Part shown: in pieces, positions 49,757 to 57,915 of the stretch
Layout: every line of letters begins with the position of its first letter
Position numbering within the stretch: position 1 is the first letter of the stretch
Assembly: GCF_006716265.1 (NCBI RefSeq)
Contig: NZ_VFOS01000001.1
Span: 930,001 to 994,000, forward strand
From: Rarobacter faecitabidus
Lineage (GTDB): Bacteria > Actinomycetota > Actinomycetes > Actinomycetales > Cellulomonadaceae
Length of the DNA stretch: 64,000 nucleotides
Direction: 5' to 3'
Position numbers and translations under genes: made by a program
Notes under the pieces: model-generated
Told to the model about the DNA's origin: nothing
The model's database searches: none
Seen by the model: the letters and a program-made list of their open reading frames with translations, nothing else

Positions 49757-52432
49757 TCAGTGGCTGGCCGCGAGCCAGGATGCGCCGACTCCTACCGAGA
49801 CCTCTAGTGGCACGCTCAGCGTGGCGGCCGAGGCCATGCGACCTCGCACCAGTGCCGTGACCCGCTCCAGCTCGCCGGGGGCCACCTCGACGATGAGTTC
49901 ATCGTGCACCTGCAGGAGCAGTCGGGAGTCCAGTTTTTCCTCGGCCAAGGCGGCGCCGACCTGTAGCATCGCGATCTTGATGATGTCGGCAGCGCTCCCC
50001 TGGATCGGTGCGTTCAACGCCATGCGCTCGGCCATCTCCCGGCGCTGGCGTGAATCGGAGGTGAGGTCCGGCAGGTAGCGCCGCCTACCGAGGATCGTCT
50101 CGGTGTATCCCGTGACCCGCGCCTCCTCCACGACCGTGTGCAGGTAGTCGCGGACGCCGCCGAACCGCTCGAAGTAGTCCGTCATCAGACCGCGAGCCTC
50201 GGCCACCTCGATGTTCAGTTGCTTGGACAGCCCGAAGGCAGATAGCCCGTAGGCCAGGCCGTAGGACATCGCCTTGATCTTGGAGCGCATAGACGACGAG
50301 ACATCCGCCGGCGCCACGGAGAATACGCGCGAACCGACGAAGTTGTGCAGGTCCTCGCCGCTGTTGAATGCCTCGATGAGGCCCGTGTCGCCAGAGAGAT
50401 GTGCCATGATGCGCATCTCGATCTGCGAGTAGTCCGCGGTGAGGAGGGTTTCGTATCCTTCGCCGACCACGAAGGCTCGCCGAATCTGCCTGCCCGCCTC
50501 GGTCCGGACGGGAATGTTCTGCAGGTTCGGCTCCGTTGACGACAACCGGCCGGTGGCAGCCACGGTCTGCTGGAAGGTCGTGTGTATGCGCCCGTCGCTC
50601 GCCGTGGAGCGGATCAGTCCGTCCACCGTCTGCTTGAGTTTGGTCGTGTCCCGGTATGCAAGAAGGTGTGCCAGGAAGTCGTTACCCGTCTTGGCATAGA
50701 GGTCCGCCAGGGCGGCGGCGTCCGTGGTGTAGCCGGTCTTGATCTTCTTGGTCTTGGGCATACCCAGTTCGTCGAACAGGACCGTCTGCAACTGCTTGGG
50801 GGAACCAAGATTCACGGTGTGCCCGATCGACTGATAGGCGGCCTGCGCCGAGTTCTCGGCGTGGGCCGCGAAGTCTTTGCTCAGCTCCGCGAGATAGGAC
50901 GAGTCCACGGCGATCCCGTCTCGCTCCATCACTGCGAGTAGCCATGTCACCGGCAGTTCGAGGTCGGTCAGCAGCTCGAGTGAATCGATACCGGCCAGTT
51001 CCTCGCGCTGCTTCTGCTCGAGTCGCGCCAGCACCACAGCGTCGGCGCCCAGCGCCGACGCCTGGCTCTCGTCGCCCAGATCCAGGCTGCCCTGCCCGCC
51101 GTTGTCAGTCACGGTGAGGTCGAGGCCCAGGTAGCGCATCGCGAGCGACGGCAGATCGTACGTGCGCTGATCCGGATGGGCCAGGTAGGCCGCCAGTTGG
51201 CTGTCGAACACAACCCCGGCCAACTCAATGTCCCGGGACGAGAGCGCATGCAGCAGGCCCTTGACGCCGTGCCCCGTCTTCGCCGCGGCCTCGTCCGCGA
51301 GCCACGCCCTGAGCACGGCCTCATCCTCGGTGCGCAACTGCGCGAAGTCGACCACGACGGCCTCACCATCGGACCGTCCGAGGGCTAGAAGCCACACGTC
51401 AGGATCGACCGGCAGTTGATTGCCCTCGATGGCGATGCCGAGTGGCTCGCTGGCGGCGGCGAGCCACTCGGCCAGCGCAGTGCGCTCCAGATCGACCAGT
51501 TCGACCCCGCCTGCCCCTGCCGTCGTCGCTTCCTGGTTCGCCGGGTTCGTGTCGAGGGCGAACAGGCGTTCGCGTAGCGTCCGGAACTGGAGAGAGTCGA
51601 GAACCTGATCGATCTCCGCGCGGTCCCACGGCTTGATCGTGAGTTCGGCGACCGGCGCCGGCAGTTCGACATCGCGCAGCAACTGACCGAGCCGGCGATT
51701 CAGGCGCACCTGGTCGATGTGGTCACGTAGCGACTGGCCCACCTTTCCGCCGATCTCGTCCGCGTGCGCCAGCAGGGAGTCGAGGTCGCCGTACTGTCCC
51801 AGCCACTTCGCCGCCGTTTTCGGACCCACTCCGGGGACCCCGGGGAGGTTGTCGCTCGTCTCCCCCACCATGGCCGCGAGATCGGGATACTGCTCCGGGG
51901 TGACCTGATACTTCTCGTAGACGGCTTCCGGGGTCATGCGCGCCAGATCGGACACCCCGCGGCGCGGGTAGAGCACCGTCACGCGGTCGTTGACCAACTG
52001 CAGCGTGTCGCGGTCGCCCGAGCACACGAGGACGTCCATGCCCGCCTGGCTTGCCTCGAAGGAGAGCGTGGCGATGATGTCATCCGCCTCAATGAGGTCC
52101 TTCGACATCGTCGTGATTCCCAGGGAGTGCAGGACCTCTTCGATCAGCGGGATCTGGTGCTTGAATTCCTCGGGTGTCTTCTCGCGCGTGCCCTTGTATT
52201 CGGGATACTGCTCCGTGCGGAAGGTGTGGCTGCCCGCATCGAACGCAACGGCGACGTGGCTAGGCTGCTCTTCCTTGAGCAGGGTGATGAGCATCGACAG
52301 GAAGCCGTAGACGGCGTTCGTGGCGACGCCGGTCGAGGTGGCGAACTTCTCCACGGGCAGGGCGAAGAAGCCGCGGAACGCCATCGAGTGGCCGTCGATC
52401 AGGAGGAGCTTGGACCGCGCAGAGTTCGTCAC
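49757..52432 (-). CDS. polA: DNA polymerase I
   Basis: The 891-residue enzyme has a 5'-3' exonuclease domain (about 1-300; VGETSDNLPGVPGVGPKTAA and clustered acidic residues). A 3'-5' exonuclease-like region (about 310-500) follows in which the usual DxE metal motif is not visible (GIAIEGNQLP). The polymerase domain has motif A (DYSQIEMRIMAHLSGD), motif B (KAMSYGLAYGLSAFGLSKQL) and motif C (LLQVHDELIVEV). It fills gaps and removes RNA primers. Loss of proofreading residues is common in actinobacterial PolA. A TATCGT hexamer ends 6 nt before the GTG, so the mRNA is probably leaderless. Confidence 0.96.
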   Translation of the reverse strand: MTNSARSKLLLIDGHSMAFRGFFALPVEKFATSTGVATNAVYGFLSMLITLLKEEQPSHVAVAFDAGSHTFRTEQYPEYKGTREKTPEEFKHQIPLIEEVLHSLGITTMSKDLIEADDIIATLSFEASQAGMDVLVCSGDRDTLQLVNDRVTVLYPRRGVSDLARMTPEAVYEKYQVTPEQYPDLAAMVGETSDNLPGVPGVGPKTAAKWLGQYGDLDSLLAHADEIGGKVGQSLRDHIDQVRLNRRLGQLLRDVELPAPVAELTIKPWDRAEIDQVLDSLQFRTLRERLFALDTNPANQEATTAGAGGVELVDLERTALAEWLAAASEPLGIAIEGNQLPVDPDVWLLALGRSDGEAVVVDFAQLRTEDEAVLRAWLADEAAAKTGHGVKGLLHALSSRDIELAGVVFDSQLAAYLAHPDQRTYDLPSLAMRYLGLDLTVTDNGGQGSLDLGDESQASALGADAVVLARLEQKQREELAGIDSLELLTDLELPVTWLLAVMERDGIAVDSSYLAELSKDFAAHAENSAQAAYQSIGHTVNLGSPKQLQTVLFDELGMPKTKKIKTGYTTDAAALADLYAKTGNDFLAHLLAYRDTTKLKQTVDGLIRSTASDGRIHTTFQQTVAATGRLSSTEPNLQNIPVRTEAGRQIRRAFVVGEGYETLLTADYSQIEMRIMAHLSGDTGLIEAFNSGEDLHNFVGSRVFSVAPADVSSSMRSKIKAMSYGLAYGLSAFGLSKQLNIEVAEARGLMTDYFERFGGVRDYLHTVVEEARVTGYTETILGRRRYLPDLTSDSRQRREMAERMALNAPIQGSAADIIKIAMLQVGAALAEEKLDSRLLLQVHDELIVEVAPGELERVTALVRGRMASAATLSVPLEVSVGVGASWLAASH

Positions 52433-52446
52433 TGTTCAACGATACG

Positions 52447-53784
52447 TCAGCCACCGATGTCTTCGTCCGGGCCGGGCAGGCAGGACAGCGCGATGAGCAC
52501 GTTGGCGCTCGTCCAGGCCAACGGCGCCACCGAGGCGGGCGTGCCGTCGCTCAGGACCTTCTCCGGAAGCGAGCCCGCTTCGGTCCGATGCGCCTCGAGC
52601 CAGGCCAACCAGGTTCTGGCCTGCGCGGTGTCGCCGGAGCAGGCCGCCACGAGTGCGTAGATCGACGTGGTCGGTGTCCAAGAGATGCCGTCGTTGCGCC
52701 AGGAACCGCCGGGTGCCAGCCCACCACCTGGCCGCACCATGGCGGCCTGCGAAGCCTGCCACGCGGCGGCCGCCCCCGGCAGATCTTCGTCCACGAACGG
52801 CCGCCGGACGAAGTTGACAGCCGTGTCCGGCGCCGAGGCGCCCAGCGACCCCACCCAGCCGCGCTGGCGGGGATAGCCCTGCGAGCCGAACGTGGCCACG
52901 AGCAGGTCGCGATAGCGTACGGCCGCCGTGGCTGCCCCCACGCTGCCGAGATGGGCGGCCGACTGTAGGGCGATCAGGAGCGGGCCGGCCGTCCCCAGCG
53001 TCAGGCGATACTCACGCACCTCCCAGTAGTCAGGTGAGATGGGTGGCAGTCGGCGCCCGTCGTCCGTCAGGCGCAGGGCCGCAGCGCTCGCCCGCGAGAT
53101 CAACAGGTCCAGCCCGCTGCGGATCTCCCCCCGCCGAGCCGCGGGTGCCTCGGCCAGCACCTGCCGCGCGGCCCACAGAACCCATCCGATGCCGTCCGTC
53201 TGCGCAGCGCGATCGTCCGGAGTGCTCCCGATATCGGCGGGAAGATAGCGCGCCTGAAACGTGCCGTCGCCGGATTGCACGTCCTGGAGGTAGGACAGGA
53301 TGCCCCAGGCCTGGTCGAGGTGGCCCGATCGCGCCAGCGCGACGGCGGCGAACGACGCGTCTCGCGGCCAGACATAGTGCCAGTTGTCCTGCCACGCGGC
53401 AATCAGCGCGTAACGCTGCGGTCCCACGTCCGCTTTCCCGTATCGGACCGGGAGCGCGAGTGCGTCGATATCCAGCAGCGCGCGGACGGACATCTCCTCA
53501 TTGGGCGTGCCCGCAGCCGGGACGGATCCCTGGGCGAGCCACTCCCGCCCTGCCGCCGATGGGCTCGGCTGGGCGCTGGCACGGGGTGGCAACGACTCCC
53601 GCTCACCGTCGTCGCGCACCGTGATTCCCGACGAGTAGAGCGGTATGAACGTGTCCGTGACCGGACCGGGCGGCGCCGGCGTGAGGAAGGTAAGGATGAC
53701 GGTCGCGAGCGCAACACCGATGACCCAGGCACTCGCAACCCACGGTCCGGCGCCAAAATCGCGTCTTGGACGAAGCACCATCAC
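52447..53784 (-). CDS. Membrane-anchored GH15-like glycosidase
   Basis: The 445-residue protein has an N-terminal membrane anchor or uncleaved signal (about 12-33, WVIGVALATVILTFLTPAPP). A catalytic-type (alpha/alpha)6 region follows, with the GH15 hallmark WQDNWHYVWPRDASFAAVAL and the later SWRNDGISWTPTTSIYAL. Family members hydrolyse alpha-glucosidic bonds (glucoamylase, trehalase, dextran glucosidase). Here the length is shorter than secreted glucoamylases and the substrate is unknown. A TAGATT hexamer lies 6 nt before the GTG. The gene is immediately upstream of polA, with the two starts and stops 14 bp apart. Confidence 0.78.
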   Translation of the reverse strand: MMVLRPRRDFGAGPWVASAWVIGVALATVILTFLTPAPPGPVTDTFIPLYSSGITVRDDGERESLPPRASAQPSPSAAGREWLAQGSVPAAGTPNEEMSVRALLDIDALALPVRYGKADVGPQRYALIAAWQDNWHYVWPRDASFAAVALARSGHLDQAWGILSYLQDVQSGDGTFQARYLPADIGSTPDDRAAQTDGIGWVLWAARQVLAEAPAARRGEIRSGLDLLISRASAAALRLTDDGRRLPPISPDYWEVREYRLTLGTAGPLLIALQSAAHLGSVGAATAAVRYRDLLVATFGSQGYPRQRGWVGSLGASAPDTAVNFVRRPFVDEDLPGAAAAWQASQAAMVRPGGGLAPGGSWRNDGISWTPTTSIYALVAACSGDTAQARTWLAWLEAHRTEAGSLPEKVLSDGTPASVAPLAWTSANVLIALSCLPGPDEDIGG

Positions 53785-53942
53785 CCAGCCAATCTAGTCG
53801 GTCAGCCGTGCAGGCACGAGCAAAGGGCCCAGCCCTCACTCATCGCCTTGAATCTGAGGCTGACAACCAGCAGGGAAAGATAGTGTTGTCTGGCAAGGAA
53901 CAGCAATGGGTATCGCGCCCCGCGAGAAGGAATCGAACTGCA

Positions 53943-54326
53943 ATGCCTGACAGATCCCGTCTCGGGCCGCTCGCCGACAAGCTCGGCATCACCGTGATCC
54001 AGGTCCGCGCGGACGAGGCCATCGCCACGATGCCGGTAGGCGGCAACACGCAGCCGTACGGATTGCTGCACGGGGGTGCCTCGGCAGCGCTCGCGGAGAC
54101 GATCGGATCGCTCGCGGCCAATGCGCACGCAGGAGAGGGTCGGCGTGCGGTCGGAATCGAACTCTCGGTGAGCCATCACCGGGCGGTGAGTGAGGGCCTG
54201 GTCACCGCCCGCGCACGCTCTGTCCACCTCGGATCGCGCATTGCGACGTACGAGATCTCCGTGGAGGACGAGTCAGGGCGACTCGCGGCGACTGCACGAC
54301 TGACCTGCATGATCATCGCCGCCTAG
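53943..54326 (+). CDS. Hotdog-fold acyl-CoA thioesterase (PaaI/MenI-like)
   Basis: The 127-residue protein has the hotdog thioesterase segment QPYGLLHGGASAALAETIGS, where His-Gly-Gly and the downstream acidic Glu form the active site. The C-terminal strand ATARLTCMIIAA completes the fold. The family hydrolyses acyl-CoA such as phenylacetyl-CoA or 1,4-dihydroxy-2-naphthoyl-CoA; the menaquinone enzyme is a reasonable guess for an actinobacterium. The ATG at 53943 fits the family start; AAGGA is about 11 nt upstream. Confidence 0.82.
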   Translation: MPDRSRLGPLADKLGITVIQVRADEAIATMPVGGNTQPYGLLHGGASAALAETIGSLAANAHAGEGRRAVGIELSVSHHRAVSEGLVTARARSVHLGSRIATYEISVEDESGRLAATARLTCMIIAA

Positions 54327-54397
54327 CCGGCTGGCGCTAGCTGCTCGGGCCTAGGTAGCGTCATTGATGCTGGCCCGCCGGGCCGCGGAATGCCGCG

Positions 54398-54448
54398 CAC
54401 GTGCGGCACGTGGCGGCTGCCGAAGCGCCGGGGCACGCCCGGCACGTG
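54398..54448. repeat. Cluster of CACGTG palindromes with a hairpin
   Basis: Three CACGTG hexamers (54398, 54407 and 54443) and related ACGTGCTGG/GCGTGCTGG sequences lie in the 182-bp gap between the thioesterase and GNAT genes. GCCGGG pairs with CCCGGC (54427-54443) and may be a convergent terminator. The purpose of the repeats is unknown. Confidence 0.45.
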
Positions 54449-54508
54449 GCGTCACGAGGCGTTACGTGCTGGCCACGGGTGCGCCGGTGGACTGTTGCGT
54501 GCTGGTCG

Positions 54509-55123
54509 CTACTGTCGCTCGAGGCGGCGCTCGACCTCGCGGCTGTCAATGGGAATCGAGGCGGTTCGACTGCGGCGTCGCCGCGCGATCAGGTCCTCGA
54601 TGGTCCGGCTGGGGCGACGATGCCAGTTGGTCTCCCGGGCCAGTTCGCGCTGCAGCGCGGTGACATTGACGACTCGGTGAGTGCCGGCGGGTGCGAAGCC
54701 GAGCCGTGCGAGGAATCGCTGCGTCCCGCGGGCACCGGGAAGTTGCTGGGCGAAGATGTCGGCGGCGTCACGCGCCGCGGCTACGTCCGCGATGTGCGCC
54801 ATGAGGGCTCGTCCAATCCCCTGGCGCCTCGCCGACCGCGGCACGTACAGCGCCTCGATGAAAACGCTCGGGGCGGGGCGCAGCAGATCCGAATCGAGCA
54901 CCCGATAGAACGCGAACCCCGCCATGGCGCCGCGCGAATGCGCCGCCACGATGTCGCCGCCGGGTACCTGCTGGAACACGCGCAACTGTCGCGAGAGTTG
55001 ATCGATCTCGTTGCTGCACAACTGGGCGCCGATCGTCGATTCCTCACGAGCCTCCAGGCAAAGACTTGCGACCTCCTCGATCTCGGAGTCGACGACGTTC
55101 GTGATGACTATTGCTGAGGTCAC
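54509..55123 (-). CDS. GNAT-family N-acetyltransferase
   Basis: The 204-residue protein contains the acetyl-CoA motif RRQGIGRALMAHI and the C-terminal QRFLARLGFAPAG region of GNAT enzymes. It ends in a basic tail (EDLIARRRRSRT). The substrate is unknown. AAGGAG lies 7 nt before the GTG. It lies downstream of pdtaR in the same direction with a 55-bp gap, so co-transcription is possible. Confidence 0.82.
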   Translation of the reverse strand: MTSAIVITNVVDSEIEEVASLCLEAREESTIGAQLCSNEIDQLSRQLRVFQQVPGGDIVAAHSRGAMAGFAFYRVLDSDLLRPAPSVFIEALYVPRSARRQGIGRALMAHIADVAAARDAADIFAQQLPGARGTQRFLARLGFAPAGTHRVVNVTALQRELARETNWHRRPSRTIEDLIARRRRSRTASIPIDSREVERRLERQ

Positions 55124-55178
55124 TCTTCATCTCCTTGGCAAAATGACGCGGATTCACCGCAAAGAATCGAGTACGGGA

Positions 55179-55877
55179 TCAGGATTCGTCGGCGCCGACC
55201 TGGTCGATGACGGCGTCCGCGACCTCACGCATCGTCAGCCGTCGATTCATGGACGTCTTCTGAATCCATCGGAAGGCCTCGGGCTCGGTGAGCCCCATCT
55301 TCGACATCAGCAATCCCTTGGCACGGTCCACGTGTTTACGCGTCTCGAACCGCTCAACGAGGTCCTCGACCTCGGTCTCCAGGAGGAGGATCTGCGAATA
55401 GCGGGCGATGGCGATATCGACTGCGGGGATCAGGTCGGCCGGCGAGAAGGGCTTGACGACGTACGCCATGACGCCGGCCTCGCTGGCCCGCGCAACGAGT
55501 TCGGTCTGGGAGAAGGCCGTGAGGAGCACGACGGGGGCCGCATGCGCTTTGGCGATCTTCTCTGCGGCCGAGATGCCGTCCAGCTTGGGCATCTTGACGT
55601 CCATGACGACGATGTCGGGGCGAAGCTCCACGGCGAGTTCGACCGCCCGCTCACCGTTGGGCGCCTCGCCAACGATCTCGAAGCCGGCTTCCGTCAGGGT
55701 CTCGACAACATCCATGCGGATGAGCGCCTCGTCCTCCGCCACTACTGCGCGTCGCTTGGGCCGTACGTTCGTTGGGGGGTCCTCGGGTTCCGGCGCAGGA
55801 GCCGCTTCGAATTGCGGCGAGAATAGGGCTTGGACGTCGAGCTCTGGGGCGTCCTCGGGCTTGTCTTGAGCAGTCAC
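55179..55877 (-). CDS. pdtaR: ANTAR-domain response regulator (PdtaR-like)
   Basis: The 232-residue protein has a Pro/Glu-rich N-terminus (about 40 residues). A receiver domain follows, with the acidic pocket AEDEALIR, the phosphorylated Asp in PDIVVMDVKMPKLDG, and TA and KP switch residues. The C-terminal ANTAR domain (RKHVDRAKGLLMSKMGLTEP, RLTMREVADAVI) matches the RNA-binding antiterminator family. PdtaR of M. tuberculosis (Rv1626) is the closest named relative and pairs with the PdtaS kinase. A TACCAT hexamer ends 6 nt before the GTG, suggesting a leaderless message. Confidence 0.92.
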   Translation of the reverse strand: MTAQDKPEDAPELDVQALFSPQFEAAPAPEPEDPPTNVRPKRRAVVAEDEALIRMDVVETLTEAGFEIVGEAPNGERAVELAVELRPDIVVMDVKMPKLDGISAAEKIAKAHAAPVVLLTAFSQTELVARASEAGVMAYVVKPFSPADLIPAVDIAIARYSQILLLETEVEDLVERFETRKHVDRAKGLLMSKMGLTEPEAFRWIQKTSMNRRLTMREVADAVIDQVGADES

Positions 55878-55968
55878 ACGTCAATGGTAGTAGCAAAAGC
55901 CGGGCTCATCAGTCCTGGCAGGACGAAGATTCACAATTTCCCGCGATTGATCCCCTTCTTTATGACTT

Positions 55969-55993
55969 TGAGCATCATAAAGGGTGAAGAGAT
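55969..55993. repeat. AT-rich inverted repeat upstream of pdtaR
   Basis: CTTTATGA and TCATAAAG are perfect inverted copies separated by 9 bp. The stretch is far more AT-rich than its surroundings and lies about 90 bp upstream of the pdtaR start, downstream of the tRNA terminator. It could be an operator or a hairpin; nothing in the window identifies its partner. Confidence 0.5.
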
Positions 55994-56117
55994 TAGGCCA
56001 CTCGGTGGCGCAGATCCAGGTGTTCGCGACGAGCAGGCGCCCGTCCGGCAATGCGGCAAGGCCCAATGCTGCCTCGTTCGAGGCAACCGTCCGACGCCGC
56101 ACGCGGCGAGGAAACAA

Positions 56118-56161
56118 GTGATGTGCCGCAACATCGAACGAACGATGTCACGACACATCAC
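56118..56161 (-). terminator. tRNA-Leu terminator hairpin
   Basis: In the minus-strand transcript the two 19-nt arms (56161-56143 and 56136-56118) pair along their whole length with three G-U wobbles and a 6-nt loop, then run into UUGUUU. Read on the plus strand the same positions would be A-C mismatches, so the hairpin is built for the tRNA direction. It begins 5 nt after the tRNA 3' end. Confidence 0.8.
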
Positions 56162-56165
56162 AGGG

Positions 56166-56239
56166 TGCCCCGGGTGGGATTCGAACCCACACTGGATCGG
56201 GTTTGAGCCGAACGCCTCTGCCAGTTGGGCTACCGGGGC
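56166..56239 (-). tRNA. tRNA-Leu, anticodon CAA
   Basis: The 74-nt cloverleaf has the acceptor arms GCCCCGG/CCGGGGC and a 3-bp D stem. The anticodon stem TTCGG/CCGAT has a T-T pair at 27-43; the loop CTCAAAC gives the anticodon CAA. The T arm is GTGGG-TTCGAAT-CCCAC and the discriminator base is A. CCA is not encoded. The variable loop is only five bases (CCAGT), unlike the long variable arm normal for bacterial tRNA-Leu. Anticodon and A73 support leucine. Confidence 0.88.
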
Positions 56240-56252
56240 GGGGACCTGAACG

Positions 56253-56282
56253 ACTTTACACCACGGCCGTTGCGCGATGGAA
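56253..56282 (-). promoter_or_regulatory. Candidate tRNA-Leu promoter
   Basis: On the minus strand TTCCAT (56282-56277), an 18-bp spacer and TAAAGT (56258-56253) give a plausible promoter. Transcription would begin about 6-8 nt upstream of the mature tRNA. Confidence 0.5.
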
Positions 56283-56304
56283 ACCAGTCCTGGCGGCGTA
56301 GTGC

Positions 56305-56339
56305 GGTGGGGCCGGGCGCCATAGACGCCCGGCCCCACC
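56305..56339. terminator. Hairpin terminator after pyk
   Basis: A 14-bp perfect stem (56305-56318 with 56326-56339) has the 7-nt loop CCATAGA. It lies 26 bp after the pyk stop codon and before the tRNA promoter, so it separates the two transcripts. Confidence 0.85.
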
Positions 56340-56364
56340 ACTGATAACTATCCGGTGGCCCGGG

Positions 56365-57783
56365 TCAGCGGCCTTCGCCGATGCGGTGAACTAGGATCGA
56401 GTTCGTCGTCCCCGGAACGCCCACGGGGGCGCCCGATACGACGACCACCAGGTCGCCGTCTGCGGCGAGCCCGAGGTCACGCACGGTCGAATCGACCTGC
56501 CCGACCATCTCGTCCGTGTTGCTCACCATGGGTACCTTGATGGCGTTCGTTCCCCACGACAGCGCGAGCTGGCTGCGTACGTCTTCGCTCGGCGTGAGCG
56601 CGATGGAGGGCACGGCATTGCGCAGGCGCGATACACGGCGAGCCGAGTCGCCCGACTGGGTGAACGTCACGATGAACTTGACGTCCAACTCATCGGCGAT
56701 CTTGACCGCGGCGTGCGTGATGACGCCGCCCCGGGTGTGGGGGTCAGAACCGAACGGCGCGATGCGCTCGGCGCCGAGGGTCTCCGTCGCCTCCACGATC
56801 TTCGCCATGGTCCGCACGGCCTCGATCGGGAAGTCGCCCACGGAGGTCTCACCGGAGAGCATGACTGCGTCCGCTCCGTCCAGCACGGCGTTGGCGCAGT
56901 CGGACGTCTCGGCGCGAGTCGGGCGCGGGGACGAGATCATCGACTCGAGCACCTGCGTGGCGACGATGACCGGCTTGGCGTTGCGACGGGCCAGTTCGAT
57001 GGCATGCTTCTGCACCAGCGGCACCTGCTCCAGAGGGAGCTCGACACCGAGGTCGCCGCGAGCGACCATGATGCCGTCGAATGCCTTGACGATCTCCTCG
57101 AGATTGTCGACCGCCTGCGGCTTTTCGATCTTGGCGATGACGGGGACCTTGCGACCCTCTTCGGCCATGATGCGAGCGACGTCGTCGAAGTCCTTGGCCG
57201 AACGCACAAACGACAACGCGATGAAGTCGGTTCCGAGCCGCAACGCCCAGCGCAGGTCGGCCTCGTCCTTGTCGGACAGCGCCGGGACGGACACGGCCAC
57301 GCCCGGCAGGTTGATGCCCTTGTTGTTGGAGACCGGGCCGGGAATCTCCACGCGGGTGATTACTCGGGGTCCCTCGACCGCGGTGACGCGGACGGTGACC
57401 TTGCCGTCGTCGATGAGCAGCGGGTCGCCCACGCGCGCGTCCTGCGGCAGGCCCTTGTGAGTCGTCGAGACGAGTTCCTTGGAACCCTCGACATCCTCAG
57501 TGGTGATGGTGAAGACGTCGCCCTCGTTGAGGTAGTGCTTCTCGTCGTTCTTGAAACGACCCAGGCGAATCTTGGGACCCTGGAGGTCCACGAGGATCGC
57601 GACGTTACGGCCCGAGGCAGCGGCTGCGGCGCGAACGCCGTGGAACACGGCCTCGTGTTCTGCTGGCTCACCGTGGCTGCGGTTGATTCGAGCCACGTCC
57701 ATTCCGGCGTCTACCAGTTCCTGGAGACGCTCGGGGGAAGCAGTGACCGGTCCGATGGTGCAAACAATCTTGGCTTTTCGCAT
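56365..57783 (-). CDS. pyk: Pyruvate kinase
   Basis: The 472-residue glycolytic enzyme has the N-terminal RKAKIVCTIGP and the active-site blocks INRSHGE, DLQGPKIRLGRF and VPVIAKIEKPQAVDN (the catalytic Lys). MVARGDLGVELPLEQVPLVQ and the C-terminal effector-binding domain complete it. It converts phosphoenolpyruvate and ADP to pyruvate and ATP. ATG 57783 is chosen because a TAGGGT hexamer ends 7 nt upstream and the family N-terminus starts there; a GTG at 57792 would add three residues. Confidence 0.96.
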   Translation of the reverse strand: MRKAKIVCTIGPVTASPERLQELVDAGMDVARINRSHGEPAEHEAVFHGVRAAAAASGRNVAILVDLQGPKIRLGRFKNDEKHYLNEGDVFTITTEDVEGSKELVSTTHKGLPQDARVGDPLLIDDGKVTVRVTAVEGPRVITRVEIPGPVSNNKGINLPGVAVSVPALSDKDEADLRWALRLGTDFIALSFVRSAKDFDDVARIMAEEGRKVPVIAKIEKPQAVDNLEEIVKAFDGIMVARGDLGVELPLEQVPLVQKHAIELARRNAKPVIVATQVLESMISSPRPTRAETSDCANAVLDGADAVMLSGETSVGDFPIEAVRTMAKIVEATETLGAERIAPFGSDPHTRGGVITHAAVKIADELDVKFIVTFTQSGDSARRVSRLRNAVPSIALTPSEDVRSQLALSWGTNAIKVPMVSNTDEMVGQVDSTVRDLGLAADGDLVVVVSGAPVGVPGTTNSILVHRIGEGR

Positions 57784-57915
57784 GAACTCCACCCTAGTCA
57801 GGGATTCTGACCGAAGTGCGGGACTTCGGTCTATGTGGGGATTTACTTATCTGGTCTAGTGGCGGTAGACCTCACAGAGTCGAATCTATCTCCAGCGCCT
57901 CCTTGCGGCCACGGC

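Noticed and set aside
55881-56117. 78-codon minus-strand frame between the tRNA and pdtaR
   Set aside because: It begins just downstream of the tRNA terminator and covers the AT-rich repeat and the probable promoter; its translation looks random.
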